64,000 nt of DNA. Origin: Basidiobolus meristosporus CBS 931.73 (taxonomy: Eukaryota > Basidiobolomycota > Basidiobolomycetes > Basidiobolales > Basidiobolaceae). The notes below the pieces were generated by a model. The model was given only the letters and a program-made list of their open reading frames with translations, had not been told where the DNA came from and did no database searches. The position numbers were made by a program, and so were the translations under genes. The stretch lies in the NCBI GenBank assembly GCA_002104905.1, contig MCFE01000375.1:20782-84781 (forward strand), written 5' to 3'. This document shows positions 33,599-44,474 of the stretch, piece after piece. Positions within the stretch are counted from its first letter, which is position 1. Every line of letters begins with the position of its first letter.

Positions 33599-34340
33599 AC
33601 TTGTTCTGTTGGATAGTGCCATACTGAGTGATGGGTGCCAAATGATGCCATAATGTGTCAGTGAGGCCAAGTGGACCTATACTTGGCCACAGTGTGTGAA
33701 ACATAGATCTTCATTGGAATGCAAATCAGCCCTTGTGTTTCACCCATTGTGCCGGAGTAAATCCATTTTTAACCTGTTTTTGAGGTCAATGTTGTGCACA
33801 ATGTGTAAGAGGACAGAAGAACTGAAGACATGCTTCTGGTACTCAATAACATGGCACTCTGAATCTAGCTCCTGTGGCTTATAACATGATACAAAATGCT
33901 TATCACTATCTTGGTCCACTGGCACTATCTGGGTACACTGGCACTATCTGGCACCATATTTAAATATTGGCCCTGAAATAAAACCTATACAGAGCACTTA
34001 TTGTGCCAGATAGTGTCAGAGGACCAAGATAGTGCTAAGCATTTTGTATCATGCTACAAGCCACCGGAGCTAGATTAAGAGTACCATGGTTATTGAGTAC
34101 CAGAAGCATGTCTTCAGTATTGCTGTCTTCTTACACATCATGCACATCATTTATCCCTAAAAATGGTTAAAAGTAGATTTTCTCTGGAATAATGGGTGAA
34201 ACACAGGCACTGCTGTGCATTCAGATGGATATCTATGTTTCACACTCTGTGGCCAAGTATAAGCCCACTTGGCCTCCCTGGCACACTGTAGCATCATTCA
34301 GCACTCATGGCTCTATGTGGCACTTTCCAACAGAACACAT
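33599..34340. repeat. Palindromic foldback element (MITE-like), ~740 bp
   Basis: The two halves are imperfect reverse complements over roughly 350 bases each. The left end is ACTTGTTCTGTTGGATAGTGCC and the right end GGCACTTTCCAACAGAACAC. GAGGCCAAGTGG...TACTTGGCCACAG on the left pairs with its complement near 34250, and the central GGTCCACTGGCACTATCTGG pairs with CCAGATAGTG...GGACC. There is no coding capacity. The ends match the terminal repeat beside the DDE_Tnp_4 transposase at 28276, so this is probably a non-autonomous derivative of that family. Confidence 0.75.
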
Positions 34341-34661
34341 CTTACGTTTGCAATATATACATTACCAGTAATACAAGGTATATAACAACCTTTCAATGAT
34401 CACACCAAAAAGCTGAGCTGGGATACTGTACCACCACTGTAGTTACATATTCTGCTGTTTTCTCCCATCAAAAGCAAACAGACTTTATCTTTCTGATCTA
34501 GGCTTTACTTTCTTGGACTTTTATCTCTGTTATGGTACTCAGATCTTTCATTTGCTGCTTGATAGGTTTATCTTGGTATTGCAGTAGCTCATGGCCTGAC
34601 TGGTAGCTCTTCATAGAAGCTTCATTCTGAATAGGATAGGAATGGTCTCATATAAACTATG
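34341..34661. other. Spacer, nothing recognised
   Basis: AT-rich, CpG-poor sequence without a supported frame or named repeat. Confidence 0.3.
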
Positions 34662-35029
34662 TGTTGAAATATTGGACTATTTGGTATCATTCAGCAGCTA
34701 AATTTTTACTTAACAATTCTAGACTTGTCTTAGTCGCTGTAGGACTCATTTACTGCCTTAACTTCACCATTTTCTCCAGATATATGATCTTATGATTACT
34801 CCCTGTAGTCAGGATCAAATTAGCACTATTACCAAACATTATGTACTAACCCTGAAACTGTTACAGAATGCTCCTGAATATTGAGAAACCCTCCCTACTT
34901 AGTGTTGCAGCTGTATTACTTCTACAAAGATATAAATACTGAGCTTCTTTATGAATAAACAACAGTTCAACTATTATCACTATTTCTTGATAAGCTCCTT
35001 ATATCCAAATCACTTCTTAAATTGCAACA
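34662..35029 (+). repeat. Solo LTR of the Copia-Y family (368 bp)
   Basis: Starts TGTTGAAATATTGG and ends AAATTGCAACA. It is flanked by CTATG and CTATT, a five-base duplication with one mismatch. A TATAAATACTGAG promoter-like segment lies near 34933. Relatives are at 49147-49514, 50236-50603 and (fragment) 39617-39727. No internal coding region adjoins it. Confidence 0.8.
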
Positions 35030-36359
35030 CTATTGTGCCTAAACTGTAAAACCTGATGCCACACTTTTTAATTGCATAAATTTGCCATAACAGCTGTGAA
35101 ATGCCTCTGTTGCTTGTGATAGAGTATTTCAGCATAGAGCTTGATTGACAGTGGATATCAACAAGCACATGATCTTCAGCCCCCATTATAGTCCTTAGCC
35201 TGACCACTATTATTGCTTCTCTAGCTCCTACTGCAGGTAATTAGACTTCATTGTTCATGGTGATGTTATTGTAGTTTCTGGGTATGTGGTTTCTGATGGA
35301 GTACTCTGTTGCTTTCCCTGGCAACAATAATCCATTATCCTTGTATGATTGGACTGCTAGATAACATTTAGTGGGCTTGATAGTCCAAATCAGTCTTGGG
35401 TGCTACCTAATTCAACTTAGAAACTGACAGCTTGTTGCAGTTGGCTTTCTTCAATGTCTGGTCTTGAAGATGTTACTAGCTGAATTTTCCCCATTGATCT
35501 AGATCTGGATCATGCAGGTAGCATATCTATGGTTTGTCAGATCCCCTTGGGTGAGAAGGAACATCTTGTTGGCAGTACATACCTACTCTGAGTTGTTTCA
35601 TCTAAATTGGTCATTCATTTAGATCTCCCATAAATTTTAACAGGCTTGATCAAGTTTAATCAAATAAACTTTGTTAAGAAGCCATTGCACTCAGTATTGT
35701 TGTTGCAAATAGCATTACTGCAGTGTGGCTTGTGACTGAGAGCTGTAAGTAAACTGATCTGAACACAACAGTAAGATCTACACATGATTCATGTTAATGT
35801 ATATGCGCAGCACTCATTAAATGTCTGATAACATATGTACTAGGGTAGGGCAACTAGTACATTCCTCCATAGTATTTCATATGCTTTCAATAGTAAACAC
35901 AGATATAATGTCAGGCTTACTTGTAGCACTTTTTTTCATGGCAGTAGAGAACACTTGTTCAGACATATTTGGGTATATCTGTCCTGTTGTGTGTGATACA
36001 TATGTGGATATGTAGCTTGTCTTGTAAGTGTCTCATAGAGCCCCAGTATATCTGGTAATACTAACAGGGTTACTGATACATCATAAGTACCACTCCAGTG
36101 TTGGCATACCTGGGATCCCTGATCTTTGGGCAAATACATAGTATTATATATTATTCTAATCCACAGGTTTGGGCAAGGTGATTCATGTATCTGTCTGCAT
36201 ATCCAACTCCAAACTAGTGCAGCAGGCAGCTCCAAAGTGCTTGCATATAGTTTTATTTCAAGTGGCTACAGACTTTTGTAAACTCACTGCTGGAACATGG
36301 GCTCTTCATCAACTGATATAGCATAATCCAAACACAGCTATATGTAGAACTTTAACATA
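35030..36359. other. Decayed AT-rich DNA, no gene
   Basis: No intact frame above 100 codons, no family motif. It includes the small frames 35821-36015 and 35936-36235, which overlap on opposite strands and look like chance. The inner end runs into the truncated LTR of Gypsy-A4. Confidence 0.35.
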
Positions 36360-36608
36360 GCTCAATTGCTGACTAATTGTACTTCCTAATGTAGGTTGTG
36401 ACTGATGACTCAGTTGATTGCGTCATCATCACCCAATCAGAACCTACATAATTTATCTATTGCTGACTAATAAGGAATGGCTGATTGATTTGCTGACTAA
36501 TGCTACTTGATTTGATAGATAGCACTGATATACTGATAGGCTAAGCATATTATTAATGGATTTGACTAAAAACTGACCTAACTTAAACATTCAAGCGGTA
36601 GATCATAA
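36360..36608 (-). repeat. Gypsy-A4 3' LTR, partial
   Basis: On the plus strand it ends GATCATAACA, followed by the purine-tract complement TTCTCCCCC. It can be matched to other A LTRs back to about 36360 and becomes unrecognisable beyond. Confidence 0.65.
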
Positions 36609-36619
36609 CATTCTCCCCC

Positions 36620-39616
36620 ATCAAAGCTGAAAGGGTTCTCCTGAATCTCTTTTCTTGTGATACCAATATTTCCATAGTTCAGTATTGCCAGCAAGTCAAT
36701 CAAGCTTGAGTCTGTCTCAATGAACCAAATCTTCCCAGATATTCCTTAATTTGTCCACCAGTTGGTAAGCTGTAAATGGACATTCTCTGATGATTTTGTA
36801 TAGTACCATCTACTGTGGCTTAGACTTCTTCCAAGTACTGTTTCTCAGCTATACAAAGCTCCTAACTGTCAATGATTCTGGTGATATAGTCTTTTCAAAT
36901 CTCTGCTTCATCTTTTCTACACTTTGAATTTATCTGGCCTGTGCCTCTTGATGTCCATGCCCCAGCTGCTGGTGTCTACTTGGCCAACTAGTTCATCTTC
37001 TAAGGCATTGGTAAGCTTTGGTTGGGTGAGATCTCTTGGTATCCTTGGTTCACATCCATACACTAGGTGATATGGCAATTATTGGGTGGTGTTGTGTACT
37101 CTAGCTCTGCATGCAAAGAGAGCTTGATCAATACACTCATCCCATCTACTGACAGCTCCATTTGCATACTTGGTCAGCATTTTTCCAAATAATCCATTAA
37201 ACCACTCAGTGAATCCATTAGTTTTGGGGTGATATACCAGGGTTTTCAGGTGTCTGATATGATGCATTTCCAGGTAAGCTTCCAATGTCTTAGCCATAAA
37301 GTTTACCCCCTTTTTTGGAGAAAATTGCTACAGGGTATACAAACTTCATAAGGATCTCATGGTAGATGAAGCCTACAACTTCTTGTTTGCTGTCTACAGT
37401 TGCTGCTTTAGCCACTGGCCATTTGGTGGCATGGTCAATTGCCACAAGGATCCAACAGTTGCATTTCCTGGTATTTGTAGTCTTACAATAAAGTCAATTC
37501 CCCATCTTTCAAACAGTCTTACAGGCTTCAAGGGAAAGAGTTTGGCAGTTTTCTGTGGTTGGCCTTGGTTGATTTGGCAATTAGGGTATGCTTTCACTAG
37601 CTTCTCAATGTCTTGTTTCATTCTGGGCCACCATGCTCAGGCTTTCACCAGGCTATAGGTTCCTTGATTCCATATCCAGGCAAGCAACATAAGGGCAATA
37701 GGCAATAGGACTCCCATCAACAATTTGGTAGAGTGTTTCATTCTGTACCACAAATTTGCTGGCTTCACCCCATATTATCTACTTGATCTCTTCATCCACC
37801 CCATCAGGAACAGCTTGGCCCTCCAAGAACTTTGTTGATAGGCTAGGCTAATCTGATTCACGCACTAAGTTGAGTTGTGCAAGTTGTTCTAACTTTGATA
37901 AGGCATCAGCAACACCAGTTGCATAATCTGAAGCATCTGTGTATAGAGTAAACTCATATCTGAAGTCAGGTATTCTAAAGCTTGGCAGCTTAGCAAGATC
38001 ATTCTTGAGTATCTGGAAGGCAGTCTCACAGCTATGTCCCACTTGTAGGAATTGTCTTTCTTGAGAATATCAGCTAAAGGGGCTACAATACTTGCCAAGA
38101 ACTTGACAAATCCTCAATAATAGGAAGCCACTCCAAGGAATGATCTGAGTTCTGATATGCAATGAGGCTGCTTCAGATTCCTGATTACTTCAACCTTCTT
38201 AGTGTCTAAGGTCACTCCTGTGCTAGTCATTATGTGTTCCAGATATACAACATGTTCCCAGAAGAACTCACACGTTGCTAGCTTCCCATATAGTTTGTTC
38301 TCTCTGAACTTCTTCAAGACCACTTCAATGTACCACATGATCCTCTACTGTCTTGCTGTATATCAATATGTCTTCTAGTTAAATTATCACAAACTTTTCT
38401 AAGTACTCCTGGAAGTCAGTCTGCATCAGGGTCATGAATGTTGCAGGGGCATTGGTGAGGCCAAAACTCATAGCCAAGTACTTGTACTGTGCATATCTGG
38501 TCCTGAATGCTGTCTTAGGGATGTCTTCTGGCTTCACCCTAATCTGGTTGTATCCTGACATGAGGTCAGTCTTTCTGAATATATTTGCCCCATTGAGCTG
38601 GTCCAAAAGCTCATCAATCCAAGGTATGGGGTACTTATTCTTCATGGTAACTGAGTTGAGGGCTCTGTAGTCAATGCACATCCTTTGAGTTCCATCCCTC
38701 TTCCTCACAAATGTACTGGTGCTCCCCAAGGAGACTTGCTGGGTCTAATATATCCTTGCTCCAATAACTGATCCATTTGTCTCTTCATCTCTTCCAACTC
38801 CAATGGACTCATTCTGTAAGGTGTCTTACTTGCTGGAAAGCTATCTCCTGTGTCAATGGCCTGATCCATGTCTCTTACTGATGGTAGGCTTACAGGTTTA
38901 TCTGGAAGTATGTCTGAATATTTCTTCAAAAGAGTCTGGACCTTCTGGGATACTGGAGTAAAGGAATCCTCCTGTAATACTGCCATGAGGAACATCTGGG
39001 TGCCTTTTCTAAGTGCTCTACAGAACTGTGTCTTGCTAGTTCACTTGTTTCACACACAATGGAATTGACCAAGTTGAAATCCAGTCTGGCAGGTAACAGC
39101 TCATAGGTTTTGTTGACCTTCTGGATCCAAGTAGCATGGGTTCTCCAGTTGATTGGTGGATTACAACAAAATGGCCAGATTGTTCCAAGTACAAGGTAAA
39201 ACTTGCAGCTCTCATATAACTAGGCCTGTAGGTCTTCTTCATAGTCATCAATCTTCATCCTTACTGGCTGAGTAATATAGTTGATTACATCAGAGTTGCC
39301 ATCAGTGGTTGAGACTGAAGTTGCTTTGGTGGGTTCTGAGTAGATTCCAGCTTTCAAAGCAAGTTGCTCTAACATGTACTCATGCAATGGTCCTGAGTCA
39401 ATCATGATCTTGGCAGGTACACCATTGATCGCTCCAGTTGAGTATATTGGCTTTCCTGAGTTTGAGGGCATCTAGGATAGGTATTCTTCTGTCATATAGA
39501 AGGTAATTTCTGAGTCTTTTTCAAGTTCATCCTCCATGTTACTATGCTCAAGGGCTTCAATATTGTTGAAGGTTCTTGATGGCTGGTGTCCATTTCTTCT
39601 CTGAGGGCAATACACT
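36620..39616 (-). pseudogene. Gypsy-A4 pol remnant
   Basis: Minus-strand pieces collinear with A2. Protease is in 39220-39471 (IMIDSGPLHEYM). Reverse transcriptase is in 38379-38995 and ends where the catalytic Tyr has become a stop and the first Asp a context of Leu-Glu-Asp (about 38370-38385). The connection lies in 38114-38338. RNase H lies in 37848-38042. Integrase zinc region and core lie in 37394-37621 and 37079-37297 (YHPKTNGFTEWFNG). There are many stops and frameshifts. The copy is older than A2. Confidence 0.82.
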
Positions 39617-39727
39617 CTTCTTGCTTAGTGTTACAGTTGTATTACTTCTACAAAGGTATAAATACTGAGCGTCATTAGGAGTAAGCAAAAGTTCAACTAC
39701 TATCACTATTTATTGTTGCGGTTCTTA
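39617..39727 (+). repeat. Copia-Y LTR fragment inside Gypsy-A4
   Basis: Contains TTAGTGTTACAGTTGTATTA and TATAAATACTGAG, matching 34900-34985 in the Copia-Y solo LTR. It adjoins the inner end of the A4 5' LTR on one side and the gag tail on the other, so it marks a rearrangement. Confidence 0.7.
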
Positions 39728-40096
39728 TGTTTCAAGTCTTGGTATATGAGTTGTAAAGGAATAAGGAGTTTAGCTAGTATTGTATTCACTGAAACTTGAA
39801 CTGATCTTTGTTGAGGTTCCAGCAGCTCCATATATACATTTTGCCAGTTCAATTGCTGACTAGTTGTATATTCTAATGCAGGTTGTGGCTGATGACTCAT
39901 TTGATTGCACCATCCTCACCCAATTAGATCCTAATTACAGTATCAATTCCTGTCTGATAAAGATCTGCTGATTCATTTGCTGACCAATGTTGGTTGATCT
40001 GATATATAACATTGATAAACTGATAGGCTAAACATTTAACTGATTGATTTGATTAAGACTGATCTAACTTAAAAGTTAAAGCAGTAGGTCATAACA
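39728..40096 (-). repeat. Gypsy-A4 5' LTR (369 bp)
   Basis: Plus-strand start TGTTTCAAGTCTTGG and end GTCATAACA, the reverse of family-A LTR termini. It is strongly diverged from the other copies. Confidence 0.75.
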
Positions 40097-40440
40097 ACAG
40101 CACCTGCAGAAGAAATTGCCAAGGATACTTCATGGAGGCCAGTGAGCCCAGTAATACAACTGATAGTAAGTGAAGTAATGTTGGCAAGTTTCACCAATAT
40201 TGGCAATGGGCCTTTGAGTATCTACTGCTACTTTTTGCCAAATTATTCCAGCATGCAATTAATTATTTTAATGGTACAAGTGGCTCACTGTCAGGTAGCA
40301 CTTCTTCAAGAGCAGTCCTCAAGAGAAAGTACTTGAATAGTGTAAGGGTTTATTGCAATGACTTGCAGATGAGGCACTCAACTTTACTGTGCTGGCCAAA
40401 GACCAGGTTATATTGAACTTGTGAGTTAATGCTGGCATAT
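40097..40440. other. Spacer, nothing recognised
   Basis: Between the A4 LTR and the start of recognisable Copia-Y gag. No supported frame. Confidence 0.3.
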
Positions 40441-43400
40441 AGCTGTAAGGTTCCTTATAGGAAATAGGAAAAGAAGTTGAGCCCAAAGGTACAGCAGAAG
40501 AAATAGAGAAATGTCAAGAAAAGGAGAGAAAATCCTTTGATACCATTTGTAGCAATGTGCAAGTTTTTTTCATTGGATAAGCTCATGTTTCAAATACTAC
40601 CAAAGCAGCATGGGAATCGTAGAAGAAGATCATTAGAGCAAAGTCAGCATCAAGAAAGCTTTATTGAAAACAAAAGTTCTCCAACAAGAAGAAGAAGCTG
40701 TATGACAACATGCTACAACTCATTACCTGAATGGAGACACTGGCTGAAATTTTTTTACAGCATTATTGCAGGTGTGAATGTTGAAGAAAAGATACTGTGC
40801 CTGTTGTGCAGCTTACCAGGCATGTATGTGCTACTCATACATACTTTTGAAAGAAGAGTAGAAAATCCGACTTTGAACTATGTCAAAAGAAGACCTCTCC
40901 TTGAAGAATGCAGACATAGCAATCAGCTGAGAAAATCAAAGATAATGCTTTATTCAGCTCAGAAATGCACACAGAAAAGAAGGGAGATCAACAAAATTAA
41001 AGAAAACCTGGTCACTGTAACTACTGTAAGAAGCTGAGTCTCTGGGCAAGAGAATGCAATAAGAAACAAGTAGACAAAAAACAGAAACCAGGCCAGGCAT
41101 ACCATATGGTTATTAATGATAAGTTATTTGTGGCTGTACAAGAGAGTGCAAGTAGCCAAAGTAACAAATGGTCTATTGACTCTGGAGCATCACAGCATAT
41201 TTGTGGTGTAATGGAGTGGTAGAGCAGCTAAAGACTATTCCCAACTGAAAGATTTATCTGGGAGACAACTCTGCACTGGAAGCTACCACCAGTGGGTCAA
41301 AGCAGCAAAATATCAGTGATGTTTCAGGGGTAACAGCAGCAAAACTGACTGATGTGCACTATATACCTGGAATATCTAATAACCTACTCTCAGCCACTAA
41401 ACCCACTACTCAGAGACTGAAATATGTTTTTATAAATCTGATCTGCTCAATATTATGCAAAATGAGCCAAAATTAGCTTAGTGAATCAGAGATCACAATT
41501 TATACCAGTTACAATGCAGGTTCATTATACCTGGGTATCTTACCATACTAAACTAATAAACAGACTTGGAGATGTGGCATAGGAGCCTACAACACATTAG
41601 GGTACAGAAAAAGATCCAATTAGTGTAAAGCCAACTTGTTTTGAGACAAAATTACTCAAATACAATCAACTAGAATGCCTGTAAGAGTTGCTTCTGTGGT
41701 AAAAAAGCTACATGTTGTTTCAGGAGCTCAGGAGTCAATAACACCATCTAAATATTGCCTATTGTGTACCCAGACATATGTAGGCCCATGAGAGGATTGT
41801 GCTTCATTGCTGAGGGATACTTGATGACGTTTATTGTTGTCAAGACAGGATTTAGAAGGGTGAACTTCTACAACACCAAGTATGAGGCCATGAAGATGTC
41901 TAAGCAATTCAAGAACATAGCTGAAACACAATTGGGGTCTAAGCTAAAGTTACTCTTAGGTGACAATGGAGGGGAATACTGCTTAAGGGAGTATGCATAT
42001 TGCTGCTCATCTGCTGACATACTTCAGCAGACCAGTGTTCCACATACTCCACAGCAAAATGGAGTAACAGAATGTGCAAATAGCACAATAACAGTGATGG
42101 CAGGGTCTATGCTACATGATAAGCAAATGGACTGCAAGTATTGGGATGAGTCCATTGCAACTACAATATACATCAACTACAGATGCCTGTCAACAGTACT
42201 ACAGGACTTTGCACCCTTTGAAGCATATTCAGTCAAAGAAATCAACCTCTAGCGCCCCATGATCTTTGGCAGTGATGTTTTTTGTCAAATGGCTGACAAA
42301 GAACACTCAAAGTTGGGACCAAAGAGTAACAAAGGTTCTTTTTGGGTATTGTGAAGATACTAAAGAATATAGAGTGTATATGGACAATATTTGGAAGCTG
42401 ATAAAGAGCCAAGATGTTGTATTTGAGGAGAATTTAGCTCAGAAAGCCACTGATATCATTTGTCATATGCCCGGTAATGCAACCAAACCTTTTGAAGAAG
42501 CTACACACATAACTCAGCCAGATACAAAAGATAGTTAGCAGTATCAGATCAAAGCAGATTATCCCAGTTAGGAGATCTACCAGAATAAAGAATGCCCCTG
42601 GATCTTGGTGGCTGACATCTAATGATCTTGAAGAAGCTTTACTTGCCTCATGTACTAAATCTCAGAATCCTCAACAGGCAATGCAAAGTCCCAATACTAC
42701 TATGGGGCAACAGGCCATGAAGGAGGAGTACCAATCTCTGATCAAGGCAAGAATGTGGGAACTAGTAGATATACCAAATGGGAGAGAGCCAACAGGATGC
42801 AGATAGTTCTTCACATTCAAGATAACCTCAGTGATACCATTGATCAGTACAAAGCTAGGTTGGTGGCTAAAGGCTATTCCCAGATCCAGGGACTATACTT
42901 TAAGGAAACATTTGCTCTGGTTGCCAAATTTAACTCCATTACAACAGCTCTAGCCCTGGCAGCTATACACAGTCTGAACTATACCAAATAGACATCAAAG
43001 CAGTCTTTCTAAAAGGTGATTTGCAAGACACTATATACATGTAGCAAACTGAAGATCTTTACAATGTAAAAGCTCCCAAAAGGTGTGCCAACTTTGGAAA
43101 TTATTGTATTGACTTGTGCAGGCACCTAGAGCATGGTATTACAAGATTGAAACATATCAAGAGGATACTGTGCCCATTTGTAGCACTGTAGATCACAATT
43201 TGTGTGAAACAGCTCAAATAGAGTGTAATCATCCTAGTTCTTTATGTGAATGACCTAATAAAAGCTACAAGTGACTTAATAAGTGCTAAGTGACTAGGAA
43301 GCACTTAAACAGCCAAAATCAAGTCTCCTCAGCAAGTTTGAGATAGGTGATATTGGAAGATTTGGCTATTTTCTTGGAATTGAAGTCATTTATAAAATAC

Positions 43401-44048
43401 CTACCCAGCAAACTGTACTGGATTGGACTAAGTACATCAGGGACAGTCTTAGATGCTTCAAAATGGAGAATGGCAAACATGTAGCTACCCCCATGGATAA
43501 TAACCTGATACTGCACAAAACTCAGCTAGTTTTAGGTGAAAAGGCTCAGAAATGAACCAAAATTTTCCCTACTAATCAATGGTTGGTAACCAGATGTAGT
43601 TGATGGCATATACATGTCCAGAAATTGCAGTGGCATGGAATAGTCAGTCAGTTCATGCAAAATTATGCATCAGATCAAATAACTGCAGTTGAGTGGATAT
43701 TCTGATATCTACAAGTAACCAAAAATATGGTACTGGAATACTCCAGAGCAGCTAATAGGAAAATATTTGATGGCCATAGTGATTCAGAAAGGGGTAGGGA
43801 TCTAACTGACAAACACCCTAACACTGGGTATGTACTTCTGTATGCAGTGCAGCTATTACTTGAAATTGCAAGATACAACCAACTGTGGTCCTATCTAAAA
43901 TTGAAGCTTAGTACATGGCTGCTTGTCAAGCAAGTAAGGATGCAATATGGCTTCAAAAACTGCTCAAAAGCCTAGGCTTTAATTCAGTTGAACCCACATT
44001 AATTGAAAAGGTTAATCAAAGCCCGGTTTCATTTGCTAGAAGTCCTAC
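40441..44048 (+). pseudogene. Copia-Y2 gag-pol, upstream part
   Basis: UBN2-type gag is in several frames up to 41035. A knuckle-like CNYCKKLSLWAREC lies at about 41014-41055, with the His replaced by Leu. The protease reads WSIDSGASQHICG with Asp at 41178. The GAG-pre-integrase is near 41560-41700. The integrase core lies in 41755-42252 (LGDNGGEY, PHTPQQNGVTE). The RVT_2 start lies in 42755-42991 (YKARLVAKGYSQIQG). The YVDD motif has become YVND at 43243-43254. RNase H begins near 43690. Multiple stops and frameshifts are present. This is a dead copia polyprotein. Confidence 0.85.
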
Positions 44049-44416
44049 TGTTATGATCTGCCGCCTGAATGTTTAAGTTAGATTGGTTTTTAGTCAAATC
44101 AATTAGTATATGTTTAGGTTATCAGTATATCAGTATTATCTATGAAATCTGTAGCATTAGTCAGCAAATGAATCAGCAGATCCTTATCAGACAGAAATAG
44201 ATATATTAAGTAGGATCTTATTGGGTGATGATGATGCAATCAAATGGGTCATCAGCCACAGTCTACATTAGGAAATACAATTAGTCAGCAATTGATCTGG
44301 CAAAATGTATATAAGGAGCTGCTGGAACCTCAATAAAAATCAGTTCAAGTTTTAGTGAATACAATACTAGCTAAACTCCCTATTCCTCCACAACTCTTAT
44401 ACCAAGACTTGTAACA
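44049..44416 (+). repeat. Gypsy-A2 5' LTR (368 bp)
   Basis: TGTTATGATCTGCC...GACTTGTAACA. A TATATAAGG box lies near 44308, a plausible promoter for the genomic transcript. Confidence 0.9.
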
Positions 44417-44474
44417 TTGATAGCAGCAATAACCAGAAACCTCCCTCCTGAAGAAAGAAGAAACCACCCTCAAG

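Larger units (their letters stand above)
36360..40096 (-). mobile_element. Gypsy-A4, minus-strand family-A copy with gag partly replaced
   Basis: 5' LTR 39728-40096 (complete, 369 bp) and a partial or strongly diverged 3' LTR about 36360-36608. pol is recognisable from the gag tail and protease to the integrase. The N-terminal gag, primer site and knuckle (about 0.8 kb in A1) are absent. In their place lies about 110 bp of Copia-Y LTR sequence (39617-39727). Confidence 0.8.
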
